Shown here piece by piece: positions 6,419 through 13,019 of a DNA stretch of 16,524 bases. Within the stretch, counting starts at the first letter, position 1; every line of letters begins with the position of its first letter. The position numbers were made by a program, and so were the translations under genes. The notes beneath the pieces were generated by a model that saw only the letters and a program-made list of their open reading frames with translations, was not told the origin of the DNA and made no database searches. The DNA comes from an uncultured archaeon (GTDB lineage: Archaea > Thermoproteota > Nitrososphaeria > Conexivisphaerales > CALBHZ01), in the NCBI GenBank assembly GCA_937892815.1, contig CALBHZ010000050.1:1-16524 (forward strand), given 5' to 3'.

Positions 6419-7898
6419 AGAGATATCTCCTAGCGAGTTCTTCTATAGAAATAGAGATTTAGCCGGATTTACTAATCCGGCTAGAGCTCTCTATTCCTCT
6501 ATAAGGGAACTAGTAGAGAATAGCCTAGATGCATGTGATATAGCGAAGATCCACCCAAAAATCTACGTTAGGCTTTTGACCGCAAATGGTGAAGACGTTA
6601 CCGATAAGCCTCAGGAGTACATGATTACGGTAAGGGATAATGGAATCGGGATAGAAGGAGAAAGGATACCTTTTGCATTAGGAAAGGTGTTTTACGGTTC
6701 TAAATTCAAGCTTAGACAATCCAGAGGAATGTTCGGTATGGGGGGAACGATGAGTATACTTTACGGTCAAATAACGACTCACAAACCGGTAAAAATCGTG
6801 AGTTCGGTGGATGGGAGAATAAAATATACCTATGAGATCCTGATAGATATAGAGAAAAATCGCCCCATCATCTTGAACTTTAAGAGGGAGGATGCAAAGG
6901 GGTGGAGAGGAACGAGTATAACCCTATATTTGTTAGGAGATTACTATAGATCATCTGGAAAAATAATCGAGTACTTTAGAAAAACTGCCATAGTTACGCC
7001 ATACGCAGATATAGCCTTCATAGATCCGTACGGAAGGATACTTACGTTTAAGAAAGCAACAGATGAAATTCCAGAGCCTCCTAAAGAAGTAGACCCGCAT
7101 CCAAAAGGCGTAGATGTAGAGAGTTTGAGGAGGATGATAAGAGCATGGAAGGGAGGCAGTTTAGTTAAGTTCTTAGAAAGGAACTTTCATAGAGTAGGAA
7201 GGAAGACCGCTTTATCCTTTTTAGAGTATGCTGGCATAGATCCCTCAAAGGATCCTAGAGAGTTATCGAATGAAGAGATAGTACACCTATCTAAAGCTCT
7301 ACAGTCTTACGATGGCTTTCTACCTCCAGACGCCAAATGTCTCTCTCCCTTAGGAGAGAACATATTAACTACAGGGATAATTAAGGAGCTTAAACCTGAA
7401 TTTTACGCAATTGCTATTAGAGGACCTTCAGCGTATAGCGGTTTTCCGTTCATCGTTGAAATAGGGTTAGCTTATGGAGGAGGCGTGGAGAGGGGATTAA
7501 AGCTCTATAGATTTGCAAATCGCATTCCCTTATTGTACGATGAAGGCAGCGACGTCTCTTGGAAAATATTGAACGAAAGCATAGATTGGAAGCATTATAA
7601 GGTATCGCTAGACGATCCTCTTACGATTATCGTTCATATCTGTTCGACCAAAATTCCATACAAAACCGTAGGAAAGGAATACATAGCCGATAGGCCTGAA
7701 ATTGAAAGAGAAATAAGAAATGGCGTAAAGGAGGTCCTCAGGAAGCTATCGGCTTATCTTTCAAGGAAAGGAAGTATGGAAATGGCTAAAAGGAAGCTTA
7801 ATATCTACGCTAGATACTTGCCGTTAATAGCAAAATTCGCTACGGAGCTGGCTGGAAAGAGAAAGGAGCCCGATATATCCGTGCTATTAGGTGGTTGA
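6396..7898 (+). CDS. top6B: Type II DNA topoisomerase VI subunit B
   Basis: This is the ATPase subunit of topo VI, which passes one DNA duplex through another with subunit A. The 500 residues show the GHKL ATP site. The N-box is SIRELVENSLDACD (35-48) with the catalytic Glu, followed by VRDNGIGIEG, then the lid SRGMFGMGGTMS. That lid resembles the crenarchaeal RGMFG form, not the euryarchaeal GQQGIG form. The middle carries the helix-two-turn-helix region and the C-terminus the transducer domain. GKEYIADRPEIEREIRNGVK near 425 precedes the helical stalk towards subunit A. The TTG start at 6396 lies inside the end of the KH gene with GGGAGGAT upstream. It overlaps or abuts the subunit A start, so both subunits are made from one message. 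Confidence 0.96.
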   Translation: MRKKVIFEEISPSEFFYRNRDLAGFTNPARALYSSIRELVENSLDACDIAKIHPKIYVRLLTANGEDVTDKPQEYMITVRDNGIGIEGERIPFALGKVFYGSKFKLRQSRGMFGMGGTMSILYGQITTHKPVKIVSSVDGRIKYTYEILIDIEKNRPIILNFKREDAKGWRGTSITLYLLGDYYRSSGKIIEYFRKTAIVTPYADIAFIDPYGRILTFKKATDEIPEPPKEVDPHPKGVDVESLRRMIRAWKGGSLVKFLERNFHRVGRKTALSFLEYAGIDPSKDPRELSNEEIVHLSKALQSYDGFLPPDAKCLSPLGENILTTGIIKELKPEFYAIAIRGPSAYSGFPFIVEIGLAYGGGVERGLKLYRFANRIPLLYDEGSDVSWKILNESIDWKHYKVSLDDPLTIIVHICSTKIPYKTVGKEYIADRPEIEREIRNGVKEVLRKLSAYLSRKGSMEMAKRKLNIYARYLPLIAKFATELAGKRKEPDISVLLGG

Positions 7899-7899
7899 A

Positions 7900-8988
7900 A
7901 TGAAGAAGATGGGAGTAGCGGAAGAACGTAAAGCCGAAGTTTTGAGGAAGTTAAAGGAGCTAGGAGAATCCATATACTACGCGCTTCAAAATAGGAAATT
8001 TCCTGAAATCTATCTTCCGAGCAGATCGGTTAAGAACATAATGTACGATCAAGAGCTACGACAGTACGTATTAGGACCTGCGAAAGTACGTAGATCCTCT
8101 CATAATATAAAACAGATTAGGACTTTTACCCAATTAATCTGGCTCGCCTTCTTCGTTAAACGATTGATAAAGGAGAGGAAAACCTCTACACTAAGGGATA
8201 TCTTCTACTCCGCTCAAGCCTTTAATATCGATTTTAAAGATCAGGATGAGTCCGATAAGATAATTACCGATCTAGAATCCGCCTTAATGAAGGCTAGGGA
8301 AGACTTCAACGTCTTCCCAGAAGAAAGAAGCGCGATATTTGGAGAGCTAATAATCGAGTACACGGTACCTGGTTACGAGGGGAAGAGGTTAGATTTAACT
8401 TCGCATCCAGATGGAGTGATGATAGGTCCGGCGTTAACCACCGCTGAATTTATAGATACAAGTGCTGAAATGGTCATAGCTATAGAGAAGGGAGGTTTAT
8501 TTACGAGGTTTATTGAGGAAAAGGTGCATAAGAGGTTTAAAGCGATCTTGGTGAATACTGCAGGCCAGCCTCCTAGAAGCACGAGGTACCTTCTAAGAAG
8601 GCTAAATCAAGAATTAGGACTACCCGTGTACATATTTACGGATGCCGATCCTTGGGGAATGCACATAGCTATGGTTATTATATCCGGATCGGCCAACGCA
8701 GCTCACCTAAGGGATTTAACGACCCCAGATGCTAAGTGGGCCGGAGTTTGGGCGTCCGATATAAACAAGTACAGGCTTCCTCACGACAAGCTTACGGACA
8801 TAGATATTAAGAGATTACACGAGCTTAAAATGGATCCGAGGTATAACAGTAAGCTTTGGAGAGACGAAATTGAAATCTTCTTAAGACATAAGAAGAAGGC
8901 GGAACAGGAAGCCTTTGCAAGATACGGATTAACCTACATAGTGGACAAGTATCTTCCGGAGAAATTAGAAATAGTTAAAAGCCTATAG
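7900..8988 (+). CDS. top6A: Type II DNA topoisomerase VI subunit A (Spo11-like)
   Basis: This is the DNA-cleaving subunit and homologue of Spo11. The winged-helix (CAP) part contains STLRDIFYSAQAF, whose Tyr is the residue expected to form the 5'-phosphotyrosyl link. The Toprim domain has the acidic AIEKGGLFTRF glutamate and FTDADPWGMHIA, the Asp pair that binds Mg2+. I place the start at the ATG at 7900 because GGTGGT at 7890-7895 sits just upstream with good spacing. The in-frame GTG at 7891 would add three residues (365 in all) but has no ribosome binding site of its own. Length is slightly under the usual 370-390. Its position directly after Top6B is the common archaeal order. Confidence 0.96.
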   Translation: MKKMGVAEERKAEVLRKLKELGESIYYALQNRKFPEIYLPSRSVKNIMYDQELRQYVLGPAKVRRSSHNIKQIRTFTQLIWLAFFVKRLIKERKTSTLRDIFYSAQAFNIDFKDQDESDKIITDLESALMKAREDFNVFPEERSAIFGELIIEYTVPGYEGKRLDLTSHPDGVMIGPALTTAEFIDTSAEMVIAIEKGGLFTRFIEEKVHKRFKAILVNTAGQPPRSTRYLLRRLNQELGLPVYIFTDADPWGMHIAMVIISGSANAAHLRDLTTPDAKWAGVWASDINKYRLPHDKLTDIDIKRLHELKMDPRYNSKLWRDEIEIFLRHKKKAEQEAFARYGLTYIVDKYLPEKLEIVKSL

Positions 8989-9003
8989 TGAAGAACGTAA
9001 AAT

Positions 9004-9198
9004 ATGCCTAGTCGCCCGATCGTCCTCTTAATTAAAATAGCTTCGATCGCTACAGTTATCTTAGGTGCCTTAATGTTGTATCTCGTTAATACTGCAAACC
9101 CTCCTATGCATCCAGTGATATCCGGCTCCCTTAATATATTCTCCACTCTCTTAATAGTTGTAGGTCTGTTTGTATTAATAGCTAGAATAAGAGACTAA
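9004..9198 (+). CDS. Small two-helix membrane protein
   Basis: This is a 64-residue frame starting at an ATG 15 nt after the Top6A stop, with an in-frame TAA just upstream so no longer version is possible. Two hydrophobic stretches (about 6-27 and 39-60) are separated by a short polar turn with proline, NPPMHPV. Arg/Lys residues lie at both ends (SRP, RIRD), which suggests both termini are cytosolic. I do not recognise a family. The ribosome binding site is weak, so translation is not certain, but the composition is what a real mini membrane protein would show. It could be read through from the topoisomerase operon. Confidence 0.55.
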   Translation: MPSRPIVLLIKIASIATVILGALMLYLVNTANPPMHPVISGSLNIFSTLLIVVGLFVLIARIRD

Positions 9199-9206
9199 CC
9201 GTCATG

Positions 9207-9214
9207 TTTATATG
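9207..9214 (+). promoter_or_regulatory. TATA box of the tRNA-Asn gene
   Basis: TTTATATG lies about 30 nt before the first base of the tRNA (9240), at the usual archaeal spacing for transcription starting a few bases upstream of the tRNA 5' end. Confidence 0.6.
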
Positions 9215-9270
9215 AGAGTTCTTATCAAAGAAAAAACGCGCCGCCGTAGCTCAGCGTGGTAGAGCAGCTG

Positions 9271-9290
9271 ACCTCTAGAGGAGGGCTGAA
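9271..9290 (+). other. tRNA-Asn intron 1 (position 30/31, 20 nt)
   Basis: A bulge-helix-bulge motif can be drawn. The central 4-bp helix is CAGC (9265-9268) with GCTG (9285-9288), flanked by 3-nt bulges TGA (9269-9271) and AAG (9289-9291). The intron hairpin CCTC/GAGG (9272-9275 with 9281-9284) closes a 5-nt loop. Cuts after the second base of each bulge give the stated ends. Position 30/31 is non-canonical but is known in Thermoproteota. Confidence 0.85.
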
Positions 9291-9297
9291 GCTGTTA

Positions 9298-9309
9298 ATC
9301 CACGCAGAG
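9298..9309 (+). other. tRNA-Asn intron 2 (canonical 37/38, 12 nt)
   Basis: The central helix CTGT (9292-9295) pairs with GCAG (9304-9307), with bulges TAA (9296-9298) and AGA (9308-9310) and a 5-nt loop TCCAC with no further intron stem. The outer helix is the mature anticodon stem GCTGG/CCAGT, which exists only once intron 1 is removed. Splicing is therefore probably ordered. Confidence 0.85.
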
Positions 9310-9417
9310 ACCAGTTGGTCGCCCGTTCGAGTCGGGCCGGCGGCGCCACTACTTTCCCAAAGCGTTTTTATAGAGAGTTTTTAAGTCTAGCATTTTTAAT
9401 ATGTTGGAGCGGAAAAA

Positions 9418-11229
9418 ATGAAAGGATGGACTGGCTTAGCGCTTAGGGTAGATTTAACTAGGAGGAAGTACCTAGCGACTAAAATCGATCCACATTACCT
9501 AAGGGAATTCCTAGGAGGTAGAGGGTTAGCGATTAGGTTCCTATGGGAAGAACTCCCAATGAACACAGATCCTTTATCTCCCAAAAACATGTTAATATTC
9601 TCTGCAGGGCCTCTTACCGGCTTGCCTTTACCGAGTAGCGGCAAGCTAGTAGTCGCTTCGAAAAGCCCGTTGACGAACGGCTACGGTGATGGCAATTTGG
9701 GAAGCAACGCAGCTGTAGCTTTAAGGAAAGCGGGCTACGATGTATTGATAATTACTGGTAAAGCCGAAAAGCCCGTTTACCTACTAATTGATAACGGTAA
9801 AGTGGAGTTTAAGAGCGCCGACGATTTATGGGGGCTTTCAACTTTTGAAGTAGAGGAAAGGCTTAAGATGGAGAATGGAAATAGCGTAGGGATCCTTACT
9901 ATAGGTCCAGCTGGTGAGAACTTAGTTAAGTTCTCAACCATTACCTCTCAAAGAGGAAGGTCTGGAGGTAGGCCTGGAATGGGCGCCGTTATGGGATCTA
10001 AGAACTTGAAAGCTATAGTTATAAGGGGAACGAAGCCGATTCAAGTGTACGATAGTAATGAATTAAGGAGGTTGGCGGAGAAATGCTACTCTAAGATACA
10101 GAGAAGTGATAACTATTCCTTTTGGATAAGACAAGGGACAATGTCCACTATAGAATGGGCAAATAAAAACTCCGTGCTTCCCACTTATAACTTCAAAGAA
10201 GGGATTTTTGAGAGAGAAGAGGAGATAAATGGATATGCTATGGAGAGGATAAAAGTGGATAGAAGAGGTTGTCCTTATTGTACGATGGAATGTGGAAACG
10301 TAGTACGCGATTTAGAGGAAAGGGAAAGCGAGCTAGATTATGAAAACGTGGCCATGTTAGGCTCAAATATAGGAATTGGAGATTTAAAGGAGGTTTCAAC
10401 TTTAAATAGGTATGCGGATGAGTATGGCCTCGATACCATATCTTTAGGCAACGTAATAGGCTTCGCTATAGAGGCGTCTAGTAGAGGGCTTTTAAATGAA
10501 AAGATAGAATGGGGAGATTACAAGGCGATACTACAGCTCGTAAAGGACATCGCTAAAAGGGAGGGGATCGGCGACCTCTTAGCTGAAGGGGTAAAGAGAG
10601 CATCGGAGAGGATAGGCGGCAAGGACTTCGCTATGCATGTAAAGGGCCTTGAAGTCTCAGCTTACGATTGTCATACCGCTATAGGGATGGCGTTAGCTTA
10701 TGGAACTTCTCCTATAGGGGCTCATCACAAGGATGCGTGGATTATAGGATGGGAGCTGAGTAAGGATAGATTCGGTGTAAGTAGGGAAAAAGTTGAGAAA
10801 ATCGTAGAGCTGCAGAGAATAAGAGGGGGATTTTTCGAATCCCTAACCGTTTGTAGATTTCCTTGGATAGAACTGAACATCGAGCTAGAATGGTATCTCA
10901 GGTTCTTAAGAGCCTCAACTGGAATAAGCTTCGATATGTCTGGAGTCTACAGGATTTCAGATAGGATTTATACGTTGATAAGGGCGTTCTGGATAAGGGA
11001 ATTTGGACGGTGGAGGAGAGAGATGGACTACCCCCCAATTAGGTGGTTTAAGGAGCCCTTAAACAAAGGCCCGTTTAAGGGAGCTAAGCTCGATCTAAAC
11101 TCGTACGATATTCTATTGGATTACTATTATGAGTTGAGAGGGTGGAATAGAAACGGTATACCCAAAGAGGAAACCTTGGAAAAGCTCAATCTTTCATACG
11201 CTAAGGCTATATTGGATCGATCGCGCTAA
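9418..11229 (+). CDS. Aldehyde ferredoxin oxidoreductase-family tungstopterin enzyme
   Basis: The AOR family oxidises aldehydes to acids with ferredoxin as acceptor, using a tungsten-bis-pterin and one [4Fe-4S] cluster. The 603 residues match the family from end to end. The N-terminal domain carries FLGGRGLAIRFLWEE, SAGPLTGLPLPSSGKLVVAS and KAGYDVLIITGKAEKPVYL. Cluster ligands are Cys285, Cys288, Cys292 (GCPYCTMEC) and Cys479 (SLTVCRF), matching the spacing of the Pyrococcus enzyme (288/291/295/494). The pterin motif is DEYGLDTISLGN (334-345). At 416-421 the usual YDPRG-like motif reads YDCHTA, followed by SPIGAHHKDAW, so this is a distinct subgroup with unknown substrate. The ATG at 9418 has GGAG about 9 nt upstream. 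No pterin-synthesis or ferredoxin gene is adjacent. Confidence 0.94.
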   Translation: MKGWTGLALRVDLTRRKYLATKIDPHYLREFLGGRGLAIRFLWEELPMNTDPLSPKNMLIFSAGPLTGLPLPSSGKLVVASKSPLTNGYGDGNLGSNAAVALRKAGYDVLIITGKAEKPVYLLIDNGKVEFKSADDLWGLSTFEVEERLKMENGNSVGILTIGPAGENLVKFSTITSQRGRSGGRPGMGAVMGSKNLKAIVIRGTKPIQVYDSNELRRLAEKCYSKIQRSDNYSFWIRQGTMSTIEWANKNSVLPTYNFKEGIFEREEEINGYAMERIKVDRRGCPYCTMECGNVVRDLEERESELDYENVAMLGSNIGIGDLKEVSTLNRYADEYGLDTISLGNVIGFAIEASSRGLLNEKIEWGDYKAILQLVKDIAKREGIGDLLAEGVKRASERIGGKDFAMHVKGLEVSAYDCHTAIGMALAYGTSPIGAHHKDAWIIGWELSKDRFGVSREKVEKIVELQRIRGGFFESLTVCRFPWIELNIELEWYLRFLRASTGISFDMSGVYRISDRIYTLIRAFWIREFGRWRREMDYPPIRWFKEPLNKGPFKGAKLDLNSYDILLDYYYELRGWNRNGIPKEETLEKLNLSYAKAILDRSR

Positions 11230-11309
11230 AGCACATTTAGCTCTATTAAGTTATAGCTTTAGGAAAGGGCCACTATAGCAAAATAAAGCGGGCTTCTCCA
11301 TAGTCCTTT

Positions 11310-11779
11310 CTAAAGGAAGCTAATCACCTCTTCGATAAGCCTTCTCTTCGTAGGTTGAACTTTCATAGCGGGGTATTCTGGAGCGAGTGCGCCAACTAGC
11401 TTCATTTCCTTCGGTACCCCTAATAGCTCGTTGTATTCTTTTTCCATCATTAAAGGCACCCCAAGCCATACGGATCCATCCCCCTTAGCCCATGCCGCCA
11501 ATATCATGTTCTCCGTAGCTAGACAGACGCTTTGGAAGGCCAACATTAGCCCTATATCTCTCTACAGCTATCAACTAAAGTTCTTCTCCTCACTCTTTAC
11601 TACGTAAAAAACCGTTATTCTCCAGCACTTGTGGTAGGAGATCTTATTCTAGCCCATATTATTTCTCTTATTACTTCATCTGGAATTGGATCCGGCTTAA
11701 GACTCCTACGCTGCATTTCGTTCCAATTACCCCTTTCCACGATATCGTATACGTCGGCCTCTATAATCTTCTTTAAATT
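11310..11779 (-). pseudogene. Decayed nitroreductase-family flavoprotein
   Basis: On the minus strand the N-terminal part (from about 11779) reads ADVYDIVERGNW, then SLKPDPIPDEVIREIIWARI and SPTTSAGE before a TAA at 11615-11617. These match the RRSVRxFxPDPIPDE and WAPSAGN segments of FMN nitroreductases, but the RRS segment is altered and no start codon is seen. A different frame continues VFYVVKSEEKNF and hits TGA at 11571-11573. A third segment gives DIGLM and then LAFQSVCLATENMILAAWAK, GSVWLGVPL and a plausible C-terminus to 11310. A large part between the second and third segments is missing. The 78-residue C-terminal frame (11310-11546) is open but is only the tail of the family. Confidence 0.88.
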
Positions 11780-11818
11780 TCAAAACGTTAAAGTTTTACT
11801 CTAATAAAGCTTAGATAG

Positions 11819-12970
11819 CTAACCTATCCTCCACATACAAGCAATAAAGATGGTAGACAAAATGGGGATTAAAGCTATTATAAATCCGAAACCGCCCAGT
11901 ATTATCACTTCTCCTCCAGTGCCAAATATATCTAAGAATAAGCCAATTACGTAAGGAGATATCATACCCCCTATGCTAGAAGCCATGTTAGATATCCCTA
12001 ACAGCTCGCTTATATCTCCTCCGACCTTAGCCGCCATCCCCCTAACAATAGGAAGGAGCCCTCTATAGGTAGTAGCTAAAATAGAGCCAGCGATCACTAG
12101 AAGGACCTGCGGCACTCTAAAAATCAAGATGGTGCATGCTATCGCTAAAATAGAATTTCCAGCAATTATTATCTTACGCTCTCCATACTTATCCGCAAGC
12201 TTTCCTAAAAGCAGCCCTAAAACGGTACCTAGTATGTACGCGTAAAATAATAGAGTAGTTACTTCAGTTTTCCCTAGAAGAAACGCCTCCTTCAAATATA
12301 TTATAAATACCTCGCCCAGCCCGCCTAATACGTATCCAATTGAAAAGGCGGATATGAAAACTAAGGCGGTAGCAGAAAAGACCGCCTTACCTTCCTTCTC
12401 GGTAACTTTTTTTGGTTCTAAATAGGGATATTTCGAAAACGGAATAATGGGAATGATGGATAGCAAGTAGAATAGTGCAGATAGCAGGATAGCTTGTTGA
12501 TAACTAGGATTTAACATCGTGTATATGCCGTTTCCTATTCCCCTCCCTATTCCTCCTCCGAAGAAGTATATACCCAAAATCGTCGACCTCTTATTTAGAG
12601 CGGTTTTCTTGCTAACGGCGCTCTGTAACGTAGGCCATGTTAATCCAGCCAATAGCCCATGAACCAGCCTCAATGCTATGACTAGCCATATGCTATATGC
12701 GAAAATAAGGAACGACATCGTGAGAGAACTCAATATTAAACAAGTAACGCTTAACTTCTCCAACTTCTTCAATTTTATCTTACCGGAGATAAAGGAACCA
12801 ATTGTTCTGCCTAGCATAAAGCCCGTCATTATCAACCCTACATCAGCTCCTGTCGACATGAGGGTATACCTAGAGAAATACGCTATTGCGGGCTTAGAGA
12901 TCTCAAGGCCGATAGCGGCCAGAAACGGGGATAGGATAATCGCGTAAAAATGAGCGTTCTCTCTTTGCAA
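11819..12970 (-). CDS. Major facilitator superfamily (MFS) transporter
   Basis: This is a 383-residue integral membrane protein with roughly 10-12 hydrophobic segments in two halves, joined by a charged stretch near 188-195 (EPKKVTEKEGK). The loop in the second half, LLGKLADKYGERKIIIAGN, is a good MFS motif A (GxLADKxGxRK). The equivalent loop in the first half, GSFISGKIKLKKLEKL, is degenerate. Conserved small-residue helices such as LVHGLLAGLTWPTLQSAVSK fit the drug/sugar-efflux type, but the substrate cannot be inferred. The start is a TTG at 12970; a TATA box about 30 nt upstream supports it as nearly leaderless. Neighbours give no functional hint. Confidence 0.88.
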   Translation of the reverse strand: MQRENAHFYAIILSPFLAAIGLEISKPAIAYFSRYTLMSTGADVGLIMTGFMLGRTIGSFISGKIKLKKLEKLSVTCLILSSLTMSFLIFAYSIWLVIALRLVHGLLAGLTWPTLQSAVSKKTALNKRSTILGIYFFGGGIGRGIGNGIYTMLNPSYQQAILLSALFYLLSIIPIIPFSKYPYLEPKKVTEKEGKAVFSATALVFISAFSIGYVLGGLGEVFIIYLKEAFLLGKTEVTTLLFYAYILGTVLGLLLGKLADKYGERKIIIAGNSILAIACTILIFRVPQVLLVIAGSILATTYRGLLPIVRGMAAKVGGDISELLGISNMASSIGGMISPYVIGLFLDIFGTGGEVIILGGFGFIIALIPILSTIFIACMWRIG

Positions 12971-12999
12971 ATTAGGTCGAATAGCTAGCGTCTAAATCT

Positions 13000-13008
13000 C
13001 TATATATC
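13000..13008 (-). promoter_or_regulatory. TATA box for the MFS transporter gene
   Basis: On the minus strand this reads GATATATAG. The predicted transcription start, about 25 nt downstream, is near 12977, only a few bases before the TTG start at 12970, where no Shine-Dalgarno sequence is seen. Confidence 0.5.
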
Positions 13009-13019
13009 CCTTTTTCGCC

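Larger units (their letters stand above)
9240..9348 (+). tRNA. tRNA-Asn(GUU) with two introns and encoded CCA
   Basis: The acceptor GCCGCCG (9240-9246) pairs with CGGCGGC (9338-9344), then G73 and an encoded CCA. The D arm is GCTC/GAGC and the T arm GCCCG-TTCGAGT-CGGGC. Removing 9271-9290 (20 nt) and 9298-9309 (12 nt) gives the anticodon arm GCTGG-CTGTTAA-CCAGT, fully paired apart from one G-U, with U33, anticodon GUU and A37. The total is exactly 76 nt plus position 17a. Exons are 9240-9270, 9291-9297 (7 nt, holding the whole anticodon) and 9310-9348. A T-rich stretch at 9365-9369 may end transcription. A one-intron model gives C33 and an A-C mismatch, and was rejected. Confidence 0.95.

Noticed and set aside
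9272..9281. Perfect palindrome CCTCTAGAGG as an operator
   Set aside because: It lies inside intron 1 of the tRNA, where the CCTC/GAGG pairing is explained by the splicing hairpin.
9240..9348. tRNA-Arg(UCU) with one 32-nt intron at 37/38
   Set aside because: It would need C33 and an A31-C39 mismatch, while the two-intron model gives a perfect tRNA-Asn with good bulge-helix-bulge motifs.
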